Assembly (NCBI RefSeq): GCF_014170375.1
Contig: NZ_LZZW01000010.1
Span: 310,001-374,000 of the forward strand
Direction: 5' to 3'
Length of the DNA stretch: 64,000 nucleotides
Source: Variovorax sp. UMC13
GTDB lineage: Bacteria > Pseudomonadota > Gammaproteobacteria > Burkholderiales > Burkholderiaceae_C
Under the pieces are notes generated by a model, which made no database searches, had not been told where the DNA came from, and saw only the letters and a list, made by a program, of their open reading frames with translations. Positions 54,812-64,000 of the stretch are shown in pieces. Made by a program: the position numbers and the translations under genes. Position 1 is the stretch's first letter. Every line of letters starts with the position of its first letter.

Positions 54812-56125
54812 ATGCCTCGCTTCGCCAAATCGCTTTTCGGTCAGGTGGTCATCGCGCTGGTGCTGGGCGTGCTCGCGGGGCTGCTGGCCCCCGAGTACGC
54901 CGTCAAGCTCAAGCCGCTGGGTGACGGCTTCATCAAGCTGATCAAGATGATCATCCCGGTGCTGGTGTTCTGCGTGGTGGTGCACGGCATCGCCGGCGCG
55001 GGCGACCTGCGGCGCGTGGGCCGGGTGGGTATCAAGTCGCTGATCTACTTCGAGGTGCTGACCACCATCGCGCTGGCCATGGGCCTGGTGCTGGCCTTCG
55101 TGTTCGAGCCTGGGGTGGGCATGAACGTCGATCCGTCCAAGCTCGACCCGGCCGCGATGAGCGCCTATGCGTCGAACGCCGACAAGCTCACCAGCGGCGG
55201 CACGGTCGACTTCCTGATGAAGCTGATCCCCACCACGGTGGTCAATGCCTTCGCCACCGGCGACGTGCTGCAGGTGCTGCTGTTCGCGGTGCTGTTCGGC
55301 TGCGCGCTCACGCTGCTGGGCGAGCGCGGCAAGCCGGTGGCGGTGGTGGTGGACGCGCTCTCGCTGGTGTTGTTCAAGATCATGGGCATCCTGATCAAGC
55401 TGGCGCCGCTGGGCGTGCTGGGCGCGATCGCCTTCACCGTCGGCCAGTACGGCATCGGTTCGCTCAAGCAGCTGGGCATGCTGGTGGCGCTGTTCTATGG
55501 CGCGGTGCTGGTCTTCGTGTTCGTGGTGCTGGGGTTGGTGATGCGCATGTCGGGCTTCAGCCTGTGGAAGCTGCTGCGCTACCTGCGCGAGGAACTGGCG
55601 GTGGTGTTCGCCACTACCTCCTCCGACAGCGTGCTGCCGCAGATCATGGCCAAGCTGCGCCGCATGGGCATCCGCGATTCGACGGTCGGGCTGGTGATCC
55701 CCACCGGCTACTCGTTCAACCTCGACGCCTTCTCGATCTACATCACGCTGGCCGCGGTGTTCATCGCCCAGGCCACCAACACGCCGATCTCGATGGCCGA
55801 CCTGATGACCATCCTGGCGATCGCGCTGGTCACCTCCAAGGGCGCGCACGGCGTGCCGGGCTCGGCCATCGTGGTGCTGGCCGCCACGCTGCATGCGATT
55901 CCGGCGATCCCCGCGATCGGGCTGGTGCTGGTGCTGTCGGTCGACTGGTTCATGGGCATCGCCCGCGCGCTGGGCAACCTGATCGGCAACTGCGTGGCAA
56001 CGGTCGCCATCGCCGCGTGGGAAGGCGACATCGACCGCGAACGCGCGCATGCGGTGCTCGACGGCACTTACTCGCCCGACGACGAGCCGCTGGCCGAAGC
56101 CGCCCCGCTGTCGACGGGCCACTGA
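54812..56125 (+). CDS. dctA: C4-dicarboxylate:cation symporter
   Basis: A 437-residue member of the dicarboxylate/amino acid:cation symporter family. Features: KSLFGQVVIALVLGVLAGLLAPEYAVKLKPLGDGFIKLIKMIIPVLVFC, the serine-rich hairpin VFATTSSDSVLPQIM, GYSFNLDAFSIYITLAAVFIAQA and SKGAHGVPGSAIVVLAATL. It imports succinate, fumarate and malate. A GntR gene follows after five bases. The malic enzyme at 62.9 kb could use imported malate. Confidence 0.93.
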   Translation: MPRFAKSLFGQVVIALVLGVLAGLLAPEYAVKLKPLGDGFIKLIKMIIPVLVFCVVVHGIAGAGDLRRVGRVGIKSLIYFEVLTTIALAMGLVLAFVFEPGVGMNVDPSKLDPAAMSAYASNADKLTSGGTVDFLMKLIPTTVVNAFATGDVLQVLLFAVLFGCALTLLGERGKPVAVVVDALSLVLFKIMGILIKLAPLGVLGAIAFTVGQYGIGSLKQLGMLVALFYGAVLVFVFVVLGLVMRMSGFSLWKLLRYLREELAVVFATTSSDSVLPQIMAKLRRMGIRDSTVGLVIPTGYSFNLDAFSIYITLAAVFIAQATNTPISMADLMTILAIALVTSKGAHGVPGSAIVVLAATLHAIPAIPAIGLVLVLSVDWFMGIARALGNLIGNCVATVAIAAWEGDIDRERAHAVLDGTYSPDDEPLAEAAPLSTGH

Positions 56126-56130
56126 GCGCC

Positions 56131-56835
56131 ATGGCGACCGACGTCAGCCCCACTGCCATCGCCGCGCGCGTGGTCGAGGCCATCCTGGCGCAGAAGCTGG
56201 CGCCGGGCGAGCGGCTGGGCGAGCAGACGCTGGCCGAGACCTTCGACGTGAGCCGCACCATGGTGCGCGAGGCGCTGATGCAGCTGCAGGCGCGCGGCTT
56301 CGTCGAGGTGCAGCCGCGCCGCGGCTGGTACGTGGTGGAGCCCTCGGCCGAGGAGGCGCAGGACGCCTTCGCCGCCCGCCGCATCGTCGAGGCCGGCATC
56401 CTGGCCGAGAGCAAGGGCCGGCCGCTGCAGAAGGTGATCCGCAAGCTGCGCGAGCACATCGGCCAGGAGCAGCGCGCCATCGACGGCGCCGATGCCGCCA
56501 CCCGCGCCTTCCTGCTGGCCGACTTCCATGTGTGCCTGGCCGAGCAGATGGGCCACCGGCTGCTGGTCGACGTGCTGCGCGACCTCACGGCCCGCACCAC
56601 GCTGGCCGCCACGCTCTACCAGTCGAAGCACCATGCGGGGCAGTCGTGCGCCGAGCACGGCGCGATCGTCGCGGCGCTCGAGGCCGGGGACAACGCCGCG
56701 GCGCGCACGCTGATGATCACGCACATCGGCAACGTCGAGCGCGCGCTCGAGGTCGCGCCGGCGCCCGGGCTCGATGCGCCGGGCCGGCTGCGGGCCGCGC
56801 TGTCGCCGGTCGAGCTGCCGCGCGGCAAACGCTGA
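56131..56835 (+). CDS. GntR-family (FCD domain) regulator, probable dctA regulator
   Basis: A 234-residue FadR-subfamily regulator: LAPGERLGEQTLAETFDVSRTMVREALMQLQARGFVEVQPRRGWYVV winged helix, then an FCD domain with DFHVCLAEQMGHRLL and MITHIGNVERAL. It starts five bases after dctA and is co-transcribed with it. It is related in layout to the GntR at 46.2 kb but reads different sites. It likely binds the paired palindromes before dctA. A Pro-rich tail ends the protein. Confidence 0.88.
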   Translation: MATDVSPTAIAARVVEAILAQKLAPGERLGEQTLAETFDVSRTMVREALMQLQARGFVEVQPRRGWYVVEPSAEEAQDAFAARRIVEAGILAESKGRPLQKVIRKLREHIGQEQRAIDGADAATRAFLLADFHVCLAEQMGHRLLVDVLRDLTARTTLAATLYQSKHHAGQSCAEHGAIVAALEAGDNAAARTLMITHIGNVERALEVAPAPGLDAPGRLRAALSPVELPRGKR

Positions 56836-56881
56836 AGCCGTGACTTATTACCGCCGACCGCTATCGAATGCGTAGCTAGAG

Positions 56882-56895
56882 GGCCAGCGCTGGCC
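56882..56895. other. Perfect 14-bp palindrome in the GntR/AI-2E intergenic gap
   Basis: GGCCAGCGCTGGCC is self-complementary and is followed by GGCGCCGG and GGTTCCGGACC palindromes. No T-run follows, so a terminator is doubtful. The gap 56836-56994 holds nothing else recognised. Confidence 0.35.
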
Positions 56896-56994
56896 ACGGC
56901 CCGGCGCCGGTTCCGGACCGGCCTTGTGGGGGCTCATGAGGGCATGCCCGCCGACACGACGGCGGCAGCGGGCTCGGATAAAGTCCCCTCACCT

Positions 56995-58128
56995 ATGAAT
57001 TCACCCCAACTCCAGCGCGGCGTCTTCCTCGCCCTGCTCGCCGCCGTCACCGCCGCCTTCGTCTGGGTGCTGCATCCCTTCTTCGGCGCGGTGCTCTGGG
57101 GCGTGGCACTGGCCATCCTGTTCACGCCGCTGTTCAAGTGGCTGCTGAAGAAGATGCCCGGCAAGCGCAACGCCGCGGCGCTGTCGACCCTGGCGCTGTG
57201 CCTGTTCATCGTGATCCTGCCGCTCGCCATGGTGGGCGTGTCGCTGGTGCAGGAGATCGCGCTGGTCACGCAGAACATCCGCTCGGGCGAGATCAACTTC
57301 GCCACCTACTTCCAGCAGATCCTCGATGCGCTGCCGCAGTGGATGCTCAACCTGGTGCAGCGCTTCAACCTCGGCAATATGGAAGCCTGGCAGGCCCGCA
57401 TCTCGGCCGGTGCCGCGCAGGGCAGCCAACTGGTCGCCAGCCAGGCGCTGACCATCGGGCAGAACACCTTCGATTTCCTGGTGAGCTTCTTCGTGATGCT
57501 CTACCTGCTGTTCTTCCTGGTGCGCGACGGCGCGGAGCTCTCCAAGAAGATGCGCGACGCGCTGCCGCTCGCCAAGCCGCACACCCACTACCTGCTCAAC
57601 AAGTTCACCACCGTGATCCGCGCCACCATCAAGGGCAACGTGGCGGTGGCGGTGGCACAGGGCACGCTGGGCGGCCTGACCTTCTGGTTCCTGGGCGTGC
57701 AGGGCGCACTGCTGTGGGCCGTGCTGATGGCCTTCCTGTCGCTGCTGCCCGCGGTGGGCGCGGCGCTGATCTGGGGCCCGGTGGCGATCTACTACCTCGC
57801 GACCGGCCAATGGTGGCAGGGCGGCGTGCTGATCTTCGTGGGCGTGTTCGTGATCGGCCTGGTCGACAACATCCTGCGCCCGCTGCTGGTGGGCAAGGAC
57901 ACGCAGATGCCCGACTACATCGTGCTGATGTCCACCATCGGCGGCATGGCGCTGTTCGGCATCAACGGCTTTGTGGTCGGCCCGGTGATCGCGGCGCTGT
58001 TCATGGCGGCCTGGAGCCTGTTCGCGGACTCGGGGCATGTGGGCTCGGGGCACGCGTCGGACGACCCGGCCGAGCCGCTGGGCGCACCCGATCCCGTGGT
58101 GGTCGAGGCGCAGCGCAAGAAACACTGA
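56995..58128 (+). CDS. AI-2E family transporter (PerM-like)
   Basis: A 377-residue membrane protein of the AI-2E/PerM exporter family with seven to eight helices. Seen: LLAAVTAAFVWVLHPFFGAVLWGVALAILFTPLF, FDFLVSFFVMLYLLFFLVRDGAEL, LLNKFTTVIRATIKGNVAVAVAQGTLGGLTFW and LVDNILRPLLVGKDTQMPDYIVLMSTIGG. Substrates range from autoinducer-2 to cations; none is indicated here. A polar Asp/Pro-rich tail of about 35 residues follows. It converges on a LysR gene. Confidence 0.9.
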   Translation: MNSPQLQRGVFLALLAAVTAAFVWVLHPFFGAVLWGVALAILFTPLFKWLLKKMPGKRNAAALSTLALCLFIVILPLAMVGVSLVQEIALVTQNIRSGEINFATYFQQILDALPQWMLNLVQRFNLGNMEAWQARISAGAAQGSQLVASQALTIGQNTFDFLVSFFVMLYLLFFLVRDGAELSKKMRDALPLAKPHTHYLLNKFTTVIRATIKGNVAVAVAQGTLGGLTFWFLGVQGALLWAVLMAFLSLLPAVGAALIWGPVAIYYLATGQWWQGGVLIFVGVFVIGLVDNILRPLLVGKDTQMPDYIVLMSTIGGMALFGINGFVVGPVIAALFMAAWSLFADSGHVGSGHASDDPAEPLGAPDPVVVEAQRKKH

Positions 58129-58143
58129 GCGCGGCAGGCGGCC

Positions 58144-59049
58144 TCAGCCGCCGTTCCACCAGCCTTCCTCGAAATGCCCCTGCAGGAAGGCCACGAAGCC
58201 CGACACCTTGCCGGGCAGCAGCTTGGGCGAGGGGAAGACCGCATGGATCTCCTGCTCGGGCAGGCTGTGGTCGACCAGCACCGCCAGCACCTTGCCGGCC
58301 GCCAGCGACTCGCTCGCCACATAGCGCGGCATCAGCGCGATGCCGAGCCCGTCGCGCGCGGCCGCGAGCACGGCCGACAGGTTGTTCGAGCGGAAGCGGC
58401 CCGACACCGGCACCGTGACCGGATCGCCCTTGGGCGTGTGCATGCGCCAGAACTCGTCGCCCACCACGCTGCTGTAGACCAGCGCCACGTGCGCGCCCAG
58501 GTCCTGCGCCCGCCGGGGCGTGCCGTGCTTCTTCAGGTAGGCGGGTGACGCCACCATGACCCACGGGTTGACGCCCAGGTAGCGCGCGCCCAGCGAGGAA
58601 TCGGCCAGCTTGCCCATGCGGATCGCAACGTCGATGCCCTGCGCGATCAGGTCGACATAGCGGTCCTCGAAGCTCAGGTCGAGCTGCAGCTGCGGATGGC
58701 GGCGCATGTAGGCCAGCGCCAGCGGCACCACCACGCGGCGGCCGAAGGCCACCGAGGTGCCGATGCGCAGCAGCCCCTGCGCCTGGTTCTGGCGCAGCTG
58801 CACGATGCTGTCTGCCTCCTGCGCGTCGCGCACGATGCTCTTGCACTTCTCGTAGTACAGCGCGCCGGGCTCGGTCAGGCTCACGCCGCGCGTGTTGCGG
58901 TTGAGCAGCCGCACCTTGAGCCGCGCCTCGGTGGCCGCGACCTGCTTGGTCACGGTGGGCTGGGTGGTGTTGAACTCGCGCGCGGCCTTGGAGAAGCTTC
59001 CGGTCTCCACCACGCGAACGAACATCTCCATGGCTAACAGGCGGTCCAT
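58144..59049 (-). CDS. LysR-family regulator of the glyoxylate (gcl) operon
   Basis: A 301-residue LysR protein: [56 protein letters not shown] and an effector domain ([31 protein letters not shown]). Divergent from gcl-hyi-glxR with a perfect dyad between, so it likely controls them; effector unknown, perhaps glyoxylate. The start at 59049 ([10 protein letters not shown]) is preferred; in-frame ATG at 59058 and GTG at 59067 are alternatives. Confidence 0.87.
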   Translation of the reverse strand: MDRLLAMEMFVRVVETGSFSKAAREFNTTQPTVTKQVAATEARLKVRLLNRNTRGVSLTEPGALYYEKCKSIVRDAQEADSIVQLRQNQAQGLLRIGTSVAFGRRVVVPLALAYMRRHPQLQLDLSFEDRYVDLIAQGIDVAIRMGKLADSSLGARYLGVNPWVMVASPAYLKKHGTPRRAQDLGAHVALVYSSVVGDEFWRMHTPKGDPVTVPVSGRFRSNNLSAVLAAARDGLGIALMPRYVASESLAAGKVLAVLVDHSLPEQEIHAVFPSPKLLPGKVSGFVAFLQGHFEEGWWNGG

Positions 59050-59068
59050 GGCCCGCATCCTAGCCACT

Positions 59069-59085
59069 TATTCCGCCACGGAATA
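59069..59085. promoter_or_regulatory. Candidate LysR operator between the regulator and gcl
   Basis: TATTCCG-CCA-CGGAATA is a perfect dyad of 7-bp arms placed 19 bases upstream of the LysR start and 75 bases upstream of gcl. Size and position fit the recognition site of a LysR autoregulator and activator. Confidence 0.55.
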
Positions 59086-59160
59086 GCTTTTATGGCCCCC
59101 CGCCCTCTTCTTCGAACGCGCCCCGCTTCCTACAGTGGGCCCACCACAAGGAGAGTTCCC

Positions 59161-60954
<1,794 letters not shown>

Positions 60955-60962
60955 CCAAAGCT

Positions 60963-61051
60963 CGCCCCCAGGCTACGCGCACTTCGTGTCGCTTCTCCAA
61001 CCCCCGACCGGGGGCAACACCAGCGGCCCGGCAAAGCCGGTTCCGCGGTGT
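60963..61051. repeat. Interspersed multi-hairpin palindromic element, copy D (reverse orientation)
   Basis: In the gcl-hyi gap, same orientation as copy C: a C-rich end, CGCACTTCGTGTCGCTTCTCC, a C5/G5 hairpin (CCCCCGACCGGGGG), CACCAGCGGCCCGG and CAAAGCCGGTTCCGCGGTG. The last roughly 35 bases are identical to copy C except for one or two positions. Confidence 0.8.
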
Positions 61052-61092
61052 TCCTGGAAAGAAGCGCGCTCCCACTTTTCGGAATTTCGACC

Positions 61093-61878
61093 ATGCCCCA
61101 ATTCGCCGCCAACCTCACGATGCTCTTCACCGAGCTGCCCTTCATGCAACGCTTCGAGGCCGCCGCCAAGGCGGGCTTCGAAGGCGTGGAGTACCTCTTC
61201 CCCTACGCCTTCGACAAGAAGGAACTGGCCGCGGCCCTGCGCGCCAACGGCCTGCAGCAGGTGCTGCACAACCTGCCGGCCGGCGACTGGGACGGGGGCG
61301 AGCGCGGCATCGCCTGCCACCCGGACCGCACGGGCGAGTTCGCCGAAGGCATCGCCATGGCGATCGACTACGCCAACGCGCTGGGCTGCCCGCAGGTCAA
61401 CTGCCTGGTCGGCAAGCTGCCGGCGGGCGTCGATGCGCAGCTCGCCCGGCAGACAGTGGTCTACAACCTGCACCTCGCGGCGCGCCAGCTCGAGGCGGCC
61501 GGCCTGCGGCTGCTGATCGAGCCGGTCAACAGCTTCGACATCCCCGGCTTCTTCCTCACGCGCACCGAGCAGGCGCTGGCGCTGATCGACGAGGTCGGCT
61601 CGGCCAACCTGCGGCTGCAGTACGACATCTACCACGCGCAGCGCATGGAGGGCGAACTGGGCCAGACGCTGACCAAGCACCTGGCGCGCATCGGCCACAT
61701 CCAGCTGGCCGACAACCCGGGCCGCGGCGAGCCGGGCACGGGAGAGATCAACTACCCCTGGCTGTTCCGGCACATCGATGCGCTGGGCTACGAGGGTTGG
61801 ATCGGCTGCGAATACAAGCCGCGCGGCACCACGGTCGACGGCCTCGGGTGGCGCGAGGCGCTGACCGCACAACAATAG
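61093..61878 (+). CDS. hyi: Hydroxypyruvate isomerase
   Basis: A 261-residue TIM-barrel enzyme converting hydroxypyruvate and tartronate semialdehyde. Seen: FAANLTMLFTELPFMQRFEAAAKAGFEGVEYLFPY, the metal Glu in LLIEPVNSFDIPGFFL, LQYDIYHAQRMEGEL, IGHIQLADNPGRGEPGTGEINY and GWIGCEYKP. Length is normal for Hyi. Middle gene of the glyoxylate operon; the 138-bp gap from gcl holds a repeat element, and glxR follows 13 bp after it. Confidence 0.93.
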   Translation: MPQFAANLTMLFTELPFMQRFEAAAKAGFEGVEYLFPYAFDKKELAAALRANGLQQVLHNLPAGDWDGGERGIACHPDRTGEFAEGIAMAIDYANALGCPQVNCLVGKLPAGVDAQLARQTVVYNLHLAARQLEAAGLRLLIEPVNSFDIPGFFLTRTEQALALIDEVGSANLRLQYDIYHAQRMEGELGQTLTKHLARIGHIQLADNPGRGEPGTGEINYPWLFRHIDALGYEGWIGCEYKPRGTTVDGLGWREALTAQQ

Positions 61879-61891
61879 GAGCAACAAAGAC

Positions 61892-62794
61892 ATGAGCACC
61901 CCCCAGAAGATCGGCTTCATCGGCCTCGGCATCATGGGCGCGCCCATGGCCGCCCACCTGCTCGACGCGGGCCACGCGCTGTTCGTCCACACGCGCAGCG
62001 GCGCGCCCGAGCCCTTCGCCTCGCAGGCCCGGGTCTGCGCCTCGGCCACCGAGGTCGCGCGGCAGGCCGACATCGTGTTCCTCATGGTGCCCGACACGCC
62101 CGACGTGGAGAAGGTGCTGTTCGCCGAGGACGGCGTGGCGGGCGGGCTCTCGGCCGGCAAGCTGGTGGTCGACTGCAGCTCGATCGACCCCATCGCCACG
62201 CGCGCGTTCGCCCAGCGGATCGCGGCGCTGGGCTGCGGCTACGTCGATGCGCCGGTCTCGGGCGGCGAGGTCGGCGCGCGCGCGGCCAGCCTGACCATCA
62301 TGTGCGGCGGCGCCGAGGCCGACTTCGGGCGCGCCAGGCCGCTGCTCGAAGCGATGGGCAAGAACATCACGCACGTGGGCGAGGTGGGTGCGGGCCAGGT
62401 CACCAAGGTGGCGAACCAGATCATCGTGGCGCTCAACATCGCGGCCGTGGCCGAGGCGCTGGTGTTCGCGTCCAAGGCCGGCGCCGATCCGGCCAAGGTG
62501 CGGCAGGCGCTGACGGGCGGCTTCGCGTCCTCGCGCGTGCTCGAGGTGCACGGCGAGCGCATGATCAAGCGCACCTTTTCGCCGGGCTTCCGCATCGCGC
62601 TGCACCAGAAGGACCTGCAGCTCGCGCTGCAGGGCGCGCGCAGCCTGGGCCTGGCGCTGCCGCAGACCGCGGCCGCCGCCCAGCTGATGAACACCTGCGC
62701 CGCGCTGGGGCACGGGCAATCCGATCATTCGGCGCTGGTCAAGGCGCTGGAGGCCATGGCGCAGCATCCGGTGGCACCCGATCCCGCGCAATAA
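61892..62794 (+). CDS. glxR: Tartronate semialdehyde reductase (2-hydroxy-3-oxopropionate reductase)
   Basis: A 300-residue beta-hydroxyacid dehydrogenase: NAD(P)-binding GFIGLGIMGAPMAAHLLDAGH, substrate loop DAPVSGGEVGARAASLTIMCGG and catalytic Lys in GAGQVTKVANQIIVALN. It reduces tartronate semialdehyde to D-glycerate, the substrate of the glycerate kinase at 37.9 kb. Third gene of gcl-hyi-glxR, with AGGAG nine bases before the ATG. Confidence 0.93.
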   Translation: MSTPQKIGFIGLGIMGAPMAAHLLDAGHALFVHTRSGAPEPFASQARVCASATEVARQADIVFLMVPDTPDVEKVLFAEDGVAGGLSAGKLVVDCSSIDPIATRAFAQRIAALGCGYVDAPVSGGEVGARAASLTIMCGGAEADFGRARPLLEAMGKNITHVGEVGAGQVTKVANQIIVALNIAAVAEALVFASKAGADPAKVRQALTGGFASSRVLEVHGERMIKRTFSPGFRIALHQKDLQLALQGARSLGLALPQTAAAAQLMNTCAALGHGQSDHSALVKALEAMAQHPVAPDPAQ

Positions 62795-62894
62795 CCCGGT
62801 ACGGCCCGCTGCCGTATTTCCACCGTACAGGAGAGGTGCCGCTTTGCGGTAGCCTCTCCTTTGTTTTTGACAACGAAGATCCCGGAGATCCCCC

Positions 62895-64000
<1,106 letters not shown>

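Overview
The window is a very GC-rich, gene-dense chromosomal segment from a Gram-negative bacterium. Several things point to Burkholderiales, most likely Comamonadaceae close to Variovorax: an orphan Bug-type tripartite tricarboxylate receptor, many LysR and GntR regulators, a membrane urate hydroxylase with a cytochrome c tail, a homoprotocatechuate meta-cleavage cluster, and the Gcl-Hyi-GlxR glyoxylate route. This placement rests on gene content only. About 60 coding regions are supported. No rRNA, tRNA, CRISPR array, prophage or insertion sequence was seen. No stretch longer than about 300 bases lacks a gene.

Layout. Positions 1-4 kb hold a sulfur-flavoured block: the start of an SsuD-like flavin monooxygenase, a divergent DszC/SfnB-like acyl-CoA dehydrogenase homologue, and a four-domain rhodanese. 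Positions 4-7.5 kb are housekeeping (RhlE helicase, YpfJ-like zinc metallopeptidase, Dcd). Positions 7.5-10 kb carry guanine deaminase and a BMP-type purine or nucleoside receptor. Positions 10-14.4 kb carry four genes of the homoprotocatechuate meta pathway. Positions 15.4-19.5 kb are a LysR-controlled cluster of an HMG-CoA-lyase-like enzyme, a CaiB-type CoA transferase and a Bug receptor. Positions 19.5-25.2 kb are mixed: adenine/adenosine deaminase, a PAP2 protein, a GNAT, a SulP transporter and a HigBA toxin-antitoxin pair.

From 25 to 64 kb purine catabolism dominates. A BMP-family ABC importer (receptor, two permeases, a double ATPase) is followed by a LysR gene and XdhAB, then glycerate 2-kinase, urate hydroxylase PuuD and XdhC. 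Next come HiuH, a GntR regulator, allantoinase PuuE, a fused OHCU decarboxylase-allantoate amidohydrolase, an M20 hydrolase and an NCS2 purine permease. The glyoxylate produced can be salvaged by Gcl, Hyi and GlxR, and glycerate enters glycolysis through the kinase at 37.9 kb. A DctA carrier with its own GntR and a malic enzyme at the right edge complete a route from nucleobases to central metabolism. Embedded in this region is a dialkylglycine decarboxylase with a divergent LysR (dgdA/dgdR-like).

Two regulatory patterns stand out. A TGTATACA palindrome precedes puuD, hiuH/gntR and the NCS2 permease, a likely local regulon of the GntR at 46.2 kb. An interspersed roughly 80-90 bp multi-hairpin element occurs in four intergenic gaps (13.5, 26.5, 31.3 and 61.0 kb).
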